The notes: generated from the letters alone by a model not told the origin. Counted from the first letter of the stretch, positions 53,236 to 62,108 are shown. The stretch is 64,000 bases of DNA from Flavobacterium sp. GSB-24 (GCF_027924665.1 NZ_AP027043.1:1612001-1676000), one strand, 5' to 3'. Numbers and translations: made by a program.

Positions 53236-54261
53236 ATGAAAGCTAAAGCAACTCTAAAACAAATTGCGAAGGAACTAGGAGTTTCTGTGTCTACAGTGTC
53301 AAAAGCGCTTAACGACAGTCCGGAAATAAGTGAGCAGACGAAGGTGAAGATTAAGGAGTATGCCAAACTCAAAAATTATAAGCCGAATGTTATTGGTCTG
53401 AATTTAAAGAATCGTAAAACCAAAACCATTGGAGTTATTATTCCGAATATTCTAAATTCTTTCTTTGCGAAAGTTTTTAGCGGTATTGAGAAAGTTGCCG
53501 ATAAAAAAGGATATAATGTAATTACTTGTATTTCTAATGAATCTCTTGAAAAAGAAGTTCATACTTTAGAGATGTTGAGCAACGGGACTATCGACGGATT
53601 TATTTTGTCTGTTTCTCAAGAAGCTCAAAAATTGCAGGACTACAATCATTTCTCTGAAATAATTAATGATGGAACTCCAATAGTAATGTTCGACCGTATT
53701 GCTGACGAAGTGGACTGTGATAAAGTGGTTGTAGATGATTTCGATTCAGCTTTAAACTCTACACAGCATTTAATTAATTTAGGTTGTAAAAATATAGCAC
53801 TGATTTCTTCTGTAGATAATTTGAGTGTTGGGAAACTGAGAGCAGACGGATATTTGAAAGCTTTAAAAGACAATAATATTCCGGTAAACGAAAAAATTAT
53901 TCTTCGTACAGATTCTGAAGAGGATATGAAAGCCAAAATAGATTCACTTTTTGATCATAAAATCGACGGAATTTTTGCTTTGGATGAAAATGATTCAGTT
54001 GCAGCTTTAAGAGTAAGTTTGAAAAAAGGATATAGAGTTCCAGAAGATATATCAATAATAGGTTTCGCAGACGGAATTTTAGCTTCAAGACGTTTGTCGC
54101 CAAGTTTGACTACAATAAGCCAGCATGGTGTTGAAATTGGAGAAACTGCAGCAAAAAGATTAATCGAAAGATTAGAAGAACCAGAAGGAACAATTTCAGA
54201 ATATGAAACCATCGTAATTAAGACGAAATTGAAAGAAAGAGAGTCGACTAGAAAAGTTTAG
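53236..54261 (+). CDS. LacI-family transcriptional regulator
   Basis: In this 341-residue protein, residues 1-60 are the LacI helix-turn-helix and hinge (TLKQIAKELGVSVSTVSKALNDSPEISEQTKVKI ... YKPN). The periplasmic-binding-protein-like effector domain follows (TIGVIIPNILNSFFAKVFSGIE, GIFALDENDSVAA, DISIIGFADG, PSLTTISQHGVEIG). It has its own promoter and terminator and no sugar genes beside it, so target and ligand are unknown. The effector is probably a sugar. Confidence 0.94.
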   Translation: MKAKATLKQIAKELGVSVSTVSKALNDSPEISEQTKVKIKEYAKLKNYKPNVIGLNLKNRKTKTIGVIIPNILNSFFAKVFSGIEKVADKKGYNVITCISNESLEKEVHTLEMLSNGTIDGFILSVSQEAQKLQDYNHFSEIINDGTPIVMFDRIADEVDCDKVVVDDFDSALNSTQHLINLGCKNIALISSVDNLSVGKLRADGYLKALKDNNIPVNEKIILRTDSEEDMKAKIDSLFDHKIDGIFALDENDSVAALRVSLKKGYRVPEDISIIGFADGILASRRLSPSLTTISQHGVEIGETAAKRLIERLEEPEGTISEYETIVIKTKLKERESTRKV

Positions 54262-54280
54262 TCAATAAAATATTATAGAT

Positions 54281-54313
54281 AAAAAAGGACCATTCGAAAG
54301 AATAGTCCTTTTT
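54281..54313 (+). terminator. Terminator of the LacI-type gene
   Basis: AAAAAAGGAC and GTCCTTTTTT flank ATTC-GAAA-GAAT with one internal mismatch. A long T tract follows. Confidence 0.88.
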
Positions 54314-54331
54314 TTTTGTGTGTATAATTTC

Positions 54332-54419
54332 TGTCCTTGAGAGGAACGAAGCAGTCTCAATAATAATGAGGCACAAAGTTACTTCATCAAATGAGATTGC
54401 TTCGTTCCTCGCAAGGACA
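54332..54419. repeat. Inverted pair of the GAGGAACGAAGCA repeat
   Basis: Two 28-base arms (54332-54359 and 54392-54419) contain GAGGAACGAAGCAGTCTCA and TGAGATTGCTTCGTTCCTC, inverted with three mismatches. A single copy is at 23263-23290. It lies between the LacI-type gene and polA. Confidence 0.85.
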
Positions 54420-54470
54420 AGATTGCGTAGATTTATAAATCTAAAATCAACAATCTGAAATCTAAAATAA

Positions 54471-57323
54471 TTAATGCGCTTCTAACCAGTCTTTACCTAT
54501 TCCAATTTCAACCTCCAACGGAACTATCATTTTAAATGCATTTTCCATTTCGTGTTTAATCATTGGCTGGATTTTTTCGAGTTCATCATTATGAACATCG
54601 AACACAAGCTCGTCATGCACCTGAAGCAGCATTCTCGATTTCCAGTTTTCGTCTTGTAATTTTTTATGAATATTGATCATTGCAATTTTGATAACATCTG
54701 CCGCACTTCCTTGAATTGGTGCGTTTACAGCATTTCGCTCGGCAGCACTTCTAACAACAGCATTTGCAGAGTTGATATCTTTAAGGTAACGACGACGTCC
54801 TAAAATTGTCTGTACGTAACCATTTTCACGAGCAAATTCAACCTGATCTTGGATGTATGATTTTAATCTCGGATAGGTTTTGTAATACGCATCGATCAAA
54901 GCGGCACTTTCACCGCGTGATAAAGAAGTTTGATTACTTAAACCAAAGGCAGAAACACCGTAGATAATTCCGAAGTTTACCGTTTTAGCGTTGCTTCTTT
55001 GTTCGCGCGAAACTTCTTCTAAGGCCACATCAAAAACCTTTGCCGCCGTAGCTCTGTGAATATCTTCTCCATTTTGGAAAGCAGCAATCATATTTTCTTC
55101 TCCGCTTAAAGCGGCAATAATTCTTAATTCGATTTGCGAGTAATCGGCAGAAATTAAAGTGTGATTTTCATCGCGAGCAACAAATGCTTTACGAATCTGA
55201 CGGCCTCTTTCGGTACGAATCGGAATGTTTTGCAGATTCGGATTATTAGAACTTAAACGTCCTGTTGCAGCAACAGTCTGCATATAATCCGTATGAACGC
55301 GTAAAGTCTTTTTGTCAACTTGTTCCGGCAAAGCCATGATGTAAGTACTTTGCAGTTTCACCATTTGACGCCAGTCCAAAATTTGTTTTACAATTGGATT
55401 GTCATTAGCTAAATAAGTCAAGACTTCCTCTCCAGTTGCATATTGACCCGTTTTGGTTTTCTTTTGCTTTGCGCCGCCAATTTTAAGTTTATCAAATAAA
55501 ATGTCTCCTAATTGTTTTGGAGAAGCCAAATTGAATTTCTCGCCGGCAGTTTCGTATATTTTTTCTTCTAAAGATTTGATTTCAACATCCATCTCTGTAG
55601 ACATTTGTTTTAAGAAATCAACATCAAGACGAATTCCTTCAGTTTCCATCGCTGCTAAAACGCTTACTAACGGAATTTCGATTTCATCAAATAACTTTTT
55701 AGTTTCTGTTTTGTCTAGTTCAGCTGTAAATATTTCTTTTAATTGTAAAGTAATATCGGCGTCTTCAGCAGCATATTCTTTAATATCTTCTAAAGGAACA
55801 TCACGCATGTTAAGCTGATTTTTTCCTTTTTTACCAATTAAAGTTTCGATTGATTTTGGTGAATATTTTAAATACGTTTCTGCTAAAATATCCATATTAT
55901 GACGCATATCTGGATTAATCAAATAATGCGCAATCATGGTGTCAAAAAGTTTTCCTTTTACAGTAACGCCGTAATTAGCCAGAATTTTTAAATCGTATTT
56001 TAAGTTTTGCCCGATCTTTTCAATATTTTCATTTTCAAAAAACGGAACGAATTTGTCAACTAAAGCTTGTGCTTCTTCCTGGCTTTCCGGAAACGGAACG
56101 TAAAATGCTTTTCCTTTTTCGTATGAGAAAGACATTCCAACAAGTTCTGCATGCAAAGCATCGATTCCTGTGGTTTCTGTATCAAAACAAACAGAAGTCT
56201 GTTTTTGTAAATTCTGTAGAAGCAATTTAATTCCTAAATCACCTTGAATAGTTTGATAAGAATGTTCAGTATTTTCTAAAGTATTGTAAAATGAATTTCT
56301 AGCAGCTTCAGCGCTTTCGTCTAAAGTGGTTCCGCCTCCGCCAAAAAGGTCAAATTGATCTTCGTTTTTAGGCTGTGGCTTTTTGTATAATTTGGCATCA
56401 GATGCTGGAGTAGAACTTGCTAATTCATTTCCGCCTCCAACTTTAAATAAATTATCAAACTGCTCAGCCATTCTTCTAAATTCCAATTCCTGAAAAATAG
56501 CATCTGTTTTTTCGATATCAGGACGTGAAAGTTCATAGTCGTCTTCATTAAAAACAACATCACAGTCACATATAATAGTGGCCAGTTTTTTAGAGAGAAT
56601 ACCTTTGTCTTTATTAGCTTCGATATTTTCTTTCATTTTTCCTTTTAGTAAATGTGTGTTTTCTAAAAGGTTTTCCATTGTCCCAAATTCTTTCAAGAAC
56701 TTTTTAGCGGTTACTTCACCAACACCAGGCAATCCAGGAATATTATCCACGGCGTCGCCCATCATTCCAAGAAAATCAATTACTTGTTCAGGTCTTTCCA
56801 CTTCAAATTTGGCTAAAACCTCAGGAATTCCCCAAATTTCGATTCCGTTACCCATTCGGGCAGGTTTGTACATAAAAATATTTTCAGAAACCAATTGTGC
56901 AAAATCCTTATCAGGTGTTACCATGTAAACCTTATAATTTTGTTTTTCGGCTTGTTTGGCAATTGTTCCAATTAAGTCATCGGCTTCACATCCTGCGATT
57001 TCAATAATCGGAATGTGCATGGCTTTTAATAATTCTTGAATATAAGGAATGGCAATTTTAATAGCCTCTGGCGTTGCATCACGATTGGCTTTATATTCAG
57101 CAAACATTTCGGTTCTTACCTGACTTCCCTCTTTGTCAAAAGCAACAGCTAAATGATCTGGTTTTTCTCTTTTAATAACATCTAAAAGGGAATTCATAAA
57201 TCCCATAATTGCAGATGTATCCATTCCTTTTGAGTTGATTCTCGGGTTTTTTATAAAGGCATAATAACCACGAAAAATTAATGCGTAAGCATCTAGAAGA
57301 AAAAGACGTTTTTGAGTTGACAT
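54471..57323 (-). CDS. polA: DNA polymerase I
   Basis: This 950-residue protein has the 5'-3' exonuclease domain at about 5-290 (LLDAYALIFRGYYAF, GCEADDLIGT, TPDKDFAQLV). The 3'-5' exonuclease (about 360-545) is intact, with D381-x-E383 in DTETTG. The polymerase domain (about 560-950) has SADYSQIELRIIAALSG, RSNAKTVNFGIIYG and the C-terminal QVHDELVFDV. All three activities should be present, for repair and Okazaki-fragment processing. It has repeats downstream and a 288-base divergent gap upstream. Confidence 0.98.
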   Translation of the reverse strand: MSTQKRLFLLDAYALIFRGYYAFIKNPRINSKGMDTSAIMGFMNSLLDVIKREKPDHLAVAFDKEGSQVRTEMFAEYKANRDATPEAIKIAIPYIQELLKAMHIPIIEIAGCEADDLIGTIAKQAEKQNYKVYMVTPDKDFAQLVSENIFMYKPARMGNGIEIWGIPEVLAKFEVERPEQVIDFLGMMGDAVDNIPGLPGVGEVTAKKFLKEFGTMENLLENTHLLKGKMKENIEANKDKGILSKKLATIICDCDVVFNEDDYELSRPDIEKTDAIFQELEFRRMAEQFDNLFKVGGGNELASSTPASDAKLYKKPQPKNEDQFDLFGGGGTTLDESAEAARNSFYNTLENTEHSYQTIQGDLGIKLLLQNLQKQTSVCFDTETTGIDALHAELVGMSFSYEKGKAFYVPFPESQEEAQALVDKFVPFFENENIEKIGQNLKYDLKILANYGVTVKGKLFDTMIAHYLINPDMRHNMDILAETYLKYSPKSIETLIGKKGKNQLNMRDVPLEDIKEYAAEDADITLQLKEIFTAELDKTETKKLFDEIEIPLVSVLAAMETEGIRLDVDFLKQMSTEMDVEIKSLEEKIYETAGEKFNLASPKQLGDILFDKLKIGGAKQKKTKTGQYATGEEVLTYLANDNPIVKQILDWRQMVKLQSTYIMALPEQVDKKTLRVHTDYMQTVAATGRLSSNNPNLQNIPIRTERGRQIRKAFVARDENHTLISADYSQIELRIIAALSGEENMIAAFQNGEDIHRATAAKVFDVALEEVSREQRSNAKTVNFGIIYGVSAFGLSNQTSLSRGESAALIDAYYKTYPRLKSYIQDQVEFARENGYVQTILGRRRYLKDINSANAVVRSAAERNAVNAPIQGSAADVIKIAMINIHKKLQDENWKSRMLLQVHDELVFDVHNDELEKIQPMIKHEMENAFKMIVPLEVEIGIGKDWLEAH

Positions 57324-57534
57324 ATAAAAAATATTAGTCTGTAAAAATAAACAATTGGGTTTTTAAAAATTAGACTAATAAGATTTTTTTTCATCACATA
57401 AGTTATATAAGGGTATTTAACTTTGCAGATATTCATAAACTTTAAATACACCGCGCTAAAATGAAGTTCTATATTATATGGTAGAAAAAATGCAAAGAGT
57501 TAATATCAAGTTAAATTTTTTTATTCGTTGATTT

Positions 57535-57569
57535 CTTCATGATCTCTTCATTTTTCGAAGGTAATTTTG
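57535..57569 (+). promoter_or_regulatory. Direct-repeat operator and -7 box upstream of the first small secreted protein
   Basis: CTTCAT occurs at 57535-57540 and 57546-57551, an 11-base period. Ten bases later TAATTTTG (57562-57569) matches TAnnTTTG; the ATG is 42 bases further. The same arrangement, base for base in spacing, precedes the other small gene at 60121. It is a predicted response-regulator site that replaces the -33 element. The rest of the 57324-57611 gap shows only AT-rich sequence and an ATAAGTTATATAAG-type repeat fragment. Confidence 0.75.
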
Positions 57570-57611
57570 ATCTGTAAAATAAAAAGTTATTAATTTAAAT
57601 ACTTAGAAATC

Positions 57612-57824
57612 ATGAGAAATTTATTAATGTTATTAGTAGCAGTTTTAGGAACAAGTGCAATGGTTCAAGCTTTTCCAGCAAAAAATGGAAAAGAAGCTCC
57701 AGCTAAAGAGGTGAAAGCAACAAAACATCCTAAACACAAATCTGATAAAAAAGCAAAATCAGAAAAAACAGAAGCTTCAAAAAATGAAGCCCCAAAAACA
57801 GAAACTGCAAAAGTGAAAAAATAA
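57612..57824 (+). CDS. Small secreted Lys/Ala-rich protein (first copy)
   Basis: This 70-residue protein has a signal peptide (MRNLLMLLVAVLGTSAMVQA) followed by about 50 residues rich in Lys, Ala, Glu, Pro and Thr, with no hydrophobic core and no Cys. It resembles histone H1 tails and acid-shock protein Asr in composition. It is paralogous to the gene at 60121 in its signal peptide (VAVLGT...MV.A) and composition. It is probably periplasmic and disordered. The direct-repeat promoter suggests control by the two-component system that follows. Confidence 0.75.
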   Translation: MRNLLMLLVAVLGTSAMVQAFPAKNGKEAPAKEVKATKHPKHKSDKKAKSEKTEASKNEAPKTETAKVKK

Positions 57825-57899
57825 TGTTGCTTTTTGTTTTGTTTTCGAAGATTGTAAGGAAGCAAAACAGGAAGGATAATTATGAAGAATGAAGGTGGT

Positions 57900-57930
57900 A
57901 AAAGCTGATGAAGAAATTTGTCAGCTTTTT
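57900..57930 (+). terminator. Terminator after the first small secreted protein
   Basis: AAAAGCTGA / TCAGCTTTT stem with a 12-base loop and T-run. It isolates the small gene's strong transcript from the response regulator; some read-through is possible. A related GCTGA stem ends the second small gene. Confidence 0.8.
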
Positions 57931-58004
57931 TCGTTAATGTTTTAATAATGCAGATTTTTCTTCTTTTAAATGATTAATTTTAATTTCGCTTAAGCACATT
58001 TTTT

Positions 58005-58679
58005 ATGAATATTTTGATTGTTGAAGATAATCGTGAACTTGCGGTAGAGGTTTATGATTTTTTGTGTAATGCAGGATATATATGTAAAATCACGCATACC
58101 TGCAGCGATGCTTTAGAAGAGTTTAGCAGTAATGATTATGATGCGATGCTGTTAGATTTAGGACTTCCTGACGGAGATGGTTTTGAGGTATTGAAGACTG
58201 TTAGAAAAACAAAATCAAAAATGGCGGTTATTGTGTTAACGGCAAGAGGGGAGCTTGATGATAGAATTAATGGTCTGCATTTAGGTGCCGATGATTACTT
58301 AACAAAACCTTTTGCGTTAACAGAGCTTGGCGCCAGATTGTTTGCTGTTATTCGAAGAATACACGGCTTTACCTTAAATACACTTTCTATTAATGGCTTT
58401 GTATTACAGCTGCAAGATTACAAAGTAAGTTTCAATGATAATCCAATCAATCTTACGAAAAAGGAATTTGATATTTTTCAATATTTGGTTTTAAATAAAA
58501 ATCGGGTAATTACTCGTTTGCAGCTTACCGAACATATTTGGGGAGATATTTTAGAAGTAAATTCAGATTCTAATTTTATTGATGTCCATGTTCGAAATCT
58601 CAGAAAAAAACTTGACAAACACGCACCTATAGATTGGTTCGAAACCGTTCGAAACGTTGGATATCGTATAAACGAATAA
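58005..58679 (+). CDS. OmpR/PhoB-type response regulator
   Basis: This 224-residue protein has a receiver domain (about 1-115) with acidic pocket E7-D8 and phosphoacceptor D51 (LLDLGLPDGDG), and Lys in LTKPFAL. The C-terminal winged helix (about 125-222) ends VRNLRKKLDKHAPIDWFETVRNVGYRINE. It is the partner of the kinase 11 bases downstream. OmpR/PhoB regulators bind direct repeats with an 11-base period, which fits the CTTCAT pairs upstream of both small secreted genes. Confidence 0.95.
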   Translation: MNILIVEDNRELAVEVYDFLCNAGYICKITHTCSDALEEFSSNDYDAMLLDLGLPDGDGFEVLKTVRKTKSKMAVIVLTARGELDDRINGLHLGADDYLTKPFALTELGARLFAVIRRIHGFTLNTLSINGFVLQLQDYKVSFNDNPINLTKKEFDIFQYLVLNKNRVITRLQLTEHIWGDILEVNSDSNFIDVHVRNLRKKLDKHAPIDWFETVRNVGYRINE

Positions 58680-58689
58680 ATCAATTTTT

Positions 58690-60018
58690 GTGAAGATAAA
58701 ACATCAATTAGCTATTTTTAATGCACTGACAAGATTGTTGGTGATTTTGATTTTATGGCTGATGCTCCCTATTTTGGTAGAAAATGTAGTTTATCATCAT
58801 ATTAATAATAGTCTGCTGGAGAAAAAGAAGAAATTTATTGAACATTTGAACCAAGAAGAAATCAATGATTTTATAGAAAATCCAAATGATTCCACGGAGA
58901 CTTTTTCAGAGTTTTCGACTCTTCACAGCGAGTTTTTAGTACTGTCCCGCGTGCCCATAAAACCACATCAGAAAAAAACAACTTTTAGCAATGATTATCG
59001 TGAAATTGAAGGTGAAGAAAATGAATACCGAATTTTGCAGCATCATTTTACTTATGAGGGCCAAGATTATCAACTGGAAATTGGGAGCAGCCTTAGTGAA
59101 GTAAATGATTTAACTTTTGTTATTCGATTCTTTATTATTGTGGTTTTTGTTGTGATACTCTTTATTACTTTTTTGGCTGATACGTTTTATATTGAATATC
59201 TTCTCAAACCTTTTTATAAAATCATTGATACAAAAATCAGACGGGTAAACGAACCAGATGCATTTGATCATACTCCGATAAAAGCCGGTTCAAGAGATTT
59301 CCGCGAACTTGATTTTGTTTTAAATCAAATGATGGATCGTATTTCAGAAGTTTTTAAAAAAGAAAAACAATTCATTTCTAATGTTTCGCACGAACTTCTA
59401 ACGCCAATTGCACTGCTTAAAAACAAACTTGAAAACTTATTGCAGAACGAATCTTTAAATGACAACGCAGTCGATAAAATTGCAGGCTCATTAAAGACAT
59501 TAGATATGCTAAAAAAAATCATCAATAATTTATTGCTTATTTCTAGAATAGATAACAATCAATATGAAGCAAATGAAGAAATTAATCTGCGTGAGGTAGT
59601 TCTGGATTTGCAAGAAGATTTAGAAGACCGTATTGATGACAAAGAAATTCAGTTTGTAAATCGAATGCAAAACGATTTTGTTTTTACAGGCAACAAAACC
59701 TTAATTCATATTCTTATTTATAATTTGGTTATAAATGCCATAAAATACAATAAGCCCAAAGGCAGTATTTTTATAGAAGACGGATTTGTTGACGAATATT
59801 ATTTTATTTCGGTCAAAGATTCTGGAATTGGAATGGAAGAATCACAGCTGGAAAAAATATTCAGCAGATTTGCACGAATCAGCTCAGATCAAGAAGGACA
59901 AGGGTTAGGACTTCCAATTGCTCAAAGTATTGCTTCTTTTCACCGTGTTCAAATCAAGGTTGAATCTATTTTAAACCAAGGAACTGTTTTTACGTTATTA
60001 TTTGAAAAAGCTAATTAA
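58690..60018 (+). CDS. Sensor histidine kinase, partner of the upstream response regulator
   Basis: This 442-residue protein has a GTG start at 58690, 11 bases after the response-regulator stop. Membrane segments are at about 12-34 and 144-164, enclosing a sensor region of about 110 residues that is rich in acidic and His residues and has no named domain. The phosphoacceptor is H234 (NVSHELLTPIALLKNKL). ATPase motifs are NLVINAIKYNKP, DSGIGM and GQGLGLPIAQS. The signal is unknown; periplasmic stress, pH or cation sensing is a guess based on the flanking genes. Confidence 0.94.
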   Translation: MKIKHQLAIFNALTRLLVILILWLMLPILVENVVYHHINNSLLEKKKKFIEHLNQEEINDFIENPNDSTETFSEFSTLHSEFLVLSRVPIKPHQKKTTFSNDYREIEGEENEYRILQHHFTYEGQDYQLEIGSSLSEVNDLTFVIRFFIIVVFVVILFITFLADTFYIEYLLKPFYKIIDTKIRRVNEPDAFDHTPIKAGSRDFRELDFVLNQMMDRISEVFKKEKQFISNVSHELLTPIALLKNKLENLLQNESLNDNAVDKIAGSLKTLDMLKKIINNLLLISRIDNNQYEANEEINLREVVLDLQEDLEDRIDDKEIQFVNRMQNDFVFTGNKTLIHILIYNLVINAIKYNKPKGSIFIEDGFVDEYYFISVKDSGIGMEESQLEKIFSRFARISSDQEGQGLGLPIAQSIASFHRVQIKVESILNQGTVFTLLFEKAN

Positions 60019-60045
60019 AAGTTAAAATTTGTTGTAAGACTTTAT

Positions 60046-60080
60046 CTTCATTTTGTCTTCATTTTACGATTATATCTTTG
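60046..60080 (+). promoter_or_regulatory. Direct-repeat operator and -7 box upstream of the second small secreted protein
   Basis: CTTCAT at 60046-60051 and 60057-60062 (11-base period) is followed after 10 bases by TATCTTTG (60073-60080). Repeat start to -7 start is 16 bases for the second half-site, identical to the element at 57535-57569. Confidence 0.77.
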
Positions 60081-60120
60081 ACTTATAAATAATGAAATAA
60101 TAATCAAAAAAAATCAGATC

Positions 60121-60312
60121 ATGAAAAAATTAGCAATTTTAGCAGTAGCAGTATTAGGAACATTTTCAATGGTAAACGCTCAAACAACTCCAGCGCCAGC
60201 AACTCAAACAAAAGAAGCAAAAGCTCCTAAACAAGATAAAAAAGCACACAAAAAAGCAAAAGGTGAGAAAAAAGCTGAAAATACAAAAGCAGAAGCACCA
60301 AAAGCAAAATAA
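60121..60312 (+). CDS. Small secreted Lys/Ala-rich protein (second copy)
   Basis: This 63-residue protein has a signal peptide (MKKLAILAVAVLGTFSMVNA) and a mature region of about 43 residues composed almost only of Lys, Ala, Pro, Thr, Gln and Glu. It is paralogous to the gene at 57612 and carries the same promoter architecture. It probably encodes an abundant, disordered periplasmic polycation. Its role is unknown; by composition it is similar to Asr-type acid-shock proteins. Confidence 0.75.
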   Translation: MKKLAILAVAVLGTFSMVNAQTTPAPATQTKEAKAPKQDKKAHKKAKGEKKAENTKAEAPKAK

Positions 60313-60362
60313 AACGGCACTAATTGTCGTAGACTAAAATAGTTTTAAAAGGTTGGTAGATT

Positions 60363-60393
60363 AAAGCTGAAAGAGCCATCTTTCAGCTTTTTT
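60363..60393 (+). terminator. Terminator after the second small secreted protein
   Basis: An 11-bp perfect stem (AAAGCTGAAAG / CTTTCAGCTTT) with a 6-base loop and T-run. Confidence 0.88.
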
Positions 60394-60474
60394 ATTTTTT
60401 AATAGCGTTAAATTTTTTATAATAAAAAGCTATAAAATTTCCATTCTTTGTTACTTTGCTTAAAACTATAACAA

Positions 60475-61710
60475 ATGATTTTTCGTTTTGTAATTCTATG
60501 CGCTCTTTTCTTATTTATTGAGTTTTATTCGTATCAGGCTTTTCGAACTTTAATTAAAGTTAGATGGGCTTTAGTAAGTTACCAAGTTATAAGCTTACTG
60601 CTTTTAATTTTTATCATTTATTCTTTCACACAGTTTGATCGATCTGTTGGGCAAACCAAGCAGACCATGTTTACTATGGGTTTAATGCTCTTGGTCTATG
60701 TGCCAAAGATTGTGCTGACATTGGTAATGTTTGGAGAGGATATTTTTAGAATAGGAGCAAGTATATTGAATTACTTCATTTACAATACTCCAAGAAAAGA
60801 GATGATGCCAGATCGTAGAAAATTTGTGAGTCAAATTGCTTTAGGTCTTGCGGCAGTTCCTTTTTTGTCTTTGATTTATGGAATTTTTGAAGGTAAATAT
60901 AATTTCAAAGTTTTTAAACAAACAATATTTTTTCCAGATCTTCCAGATGCTTTTGATGGTTTTAAAATCATTCAGATTTCAGATGTTCACAGCGGAAGCT
61001 TCGATAATCCAGAAAAAATAAATTATGCTATTGATTTGATCAATGCACAGGAATCAGATATGATTTTATTTACGGGAGATATTGTAAATACACATGCAAA
61101 AGAAATGCATCCTTGGCTGGAGACTTTTAACCGTATTAAAGATTATAAATATGGAAAGTTTTCGGTATTAGGAAATCATGATTACGGTGAATATGTGACA
61201 TGGCCTTCTGAAAAAGAAAAAGACGAAAATTTTCAGCAGATTAAAAAATTATACGATCAAATCGGTTTTAAACTTTTACTAAACGAACATACTTATATTC
61301 AAAAAGGAGAGGATAAAATTGCTCTTATTGGTGTAGAAAACTGGGGCGTAAATTTTAAAAAAGCTGGAGATCTTAATAAAGCTTCGGATGGTGTCAATCA
61401 AGATGATTTTAAAGTTTTAATGAGCCATGATCCAAGTCATTGGGAGGCTGAAATTAAAAATCATCCAAAGAACTTTCACCTGACTCTTGCTGGACATACA
61501 CATGGTATGCAGTTCGGAATTGAAATTCCAGGATATTTTAAATGGAGTCTGGCACAATATATTTATAAACAATGGGCAGGCTTGTACGAAAATGTTGGAA
61601 GATACGTTTATGTTAACCGTGGATTTGGTTTTCATGCCTATCCAGGACGAGTTGGTATTATGCCCGAAATAACAGTTATTGAACTAAAAAAAGGCCGTAA
61701 TGTCGCTTAA
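60475..61710 (+). CDS. Membrane metallophosphoesterase (YkuE/YaeI-like)
   Basis: This 411-residue protein has membrane segments at about 3-22, 30-52, 65-87 and 117-137, then a calcineurin-like phosphoesterase domain facing outward or the cytoplasm. Metal motifs are D170-x-H172 (ISDVHSG), GDIVN (201-205), GNHDY (233-237) and GHTHGMQ. Relatives hydrolyse lipid-linked phosphates such as UDP-diacylglucosamine or polyprenyl phosphates; the substrate here is unknown. It is monocistronic, and a promoter box for the next gene lies just after its stop. Confidence 0.9.
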   Translation: MIFRFVILCALFLFIEFYSYQAFRTLIKVRWALVSYQVISLLLLIFIIYSFTQFDRSVGQTKQTMFTMGLMLLVYVPKIVLTLVMFGEDIFRIGASILNYFIYNTPRKEMMPDRRKFVSQIALGLAAVPFLSLIYGIFEGKYNFKVFKQTIFFPDLPDAFDGFKIIQISDVHSGSFDNPEKINYAIDLINAQESDMILFTGDIVNTHAKEMHPWLETFNRIKDYKYGKFSVLGNHDYGEYVTWPSEKEKDENFQQIKKLYDQIGFKLLLNEHTYIQKGEDKIALIGVENWGVNFKKAGDLNKASDGVNQDDFKVLMSHDPSHWEAEIKNHPKNFHLTLAGHTHGMQFGIEIPGYFKWSLAQYIYKQWAGLYENVGRYVYVNRGFGFHAYPGRVGIMPEITVIELKKGRNVA

Positions 61711-61724
61711 TTCGTTAAAAATGC

Positions 61725-61732
61725 TAAATTTG
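61725..61732 (+). promoter_or_regulatory. -7 promoter box of the thioredoxin-fold gene
   Basis: TAAATTTG matches TAnnTTTG, 53 bases before the ATG at 61785. Confidence 0.5.
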
Positions 61733-61784
61733 TATTATATTTATTTCTTTTTATAGATTTAAAAAACTTAAAATTTTTGGTTTT

Positions 61785-62087
61785 ATGTCAAAATTTGGAG
61801 AACTAATAAATGCTCAAGTTCCAGTGTTAATTGATTTTTACACCGATTGGAATGAATCTTCTGTTTCTATGCATCCTGTGATTAAGGATGTTGCTGCAGC
61901 GCTTGGTGATAAAGCTAAAGTGATTAAAATTGATGTAGATAAAAATCAGGAATTAGCAGAAGCACTTCGTATTAAAGGACTTCCAACCTTAATGATTTAT
62001 AAGGAGGGACAAATGATTTGGAGACAGTCTGGAGAGCTTGATGCGAATACTATAATCGGAATTGTTCAAGAACAATTTAACGTCTAA
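61785..62087 (+). CDS. Thioredoxin-fold protein without active-site cysteines
   Basis: This 100-residue thioredoxin fold is complete (VLIDFYTDW ... VIKIDVDKNQELAEALRIKGLPTLMIYKEGQ ... W). The cis-Pro is kept in GLPTLMIY. The redox motif WCGPC is replaced by W22-N-E-S-S26, and the protein has no Cys at all. It cannot be a disulfide oxidoreductase, so a binding or chaperone role is likely. It has its own promoter box. Confidence 0.88.
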   Translation: MSKFGELINAQVPVLIDFYTDWNESSVSMHPVIKDVAAALGDKAKVIKIDVDKNQELAEALRIKGLPTLMIYKEGQMIWRQSGELDANTIIGIVQEQFNV

Positions 62088-62108
62088 AACTTTCTTTTTG
62101 ATGTTGTC

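Noticed and set aside
57825..58004. CTTCAT-type autoregulatory repeat before the response regulator gene
   Set aside because: Only scattered ATGAAG/CTTCTT words occur, without the 11-base spacing or the -7 box distance seen at the small genes.
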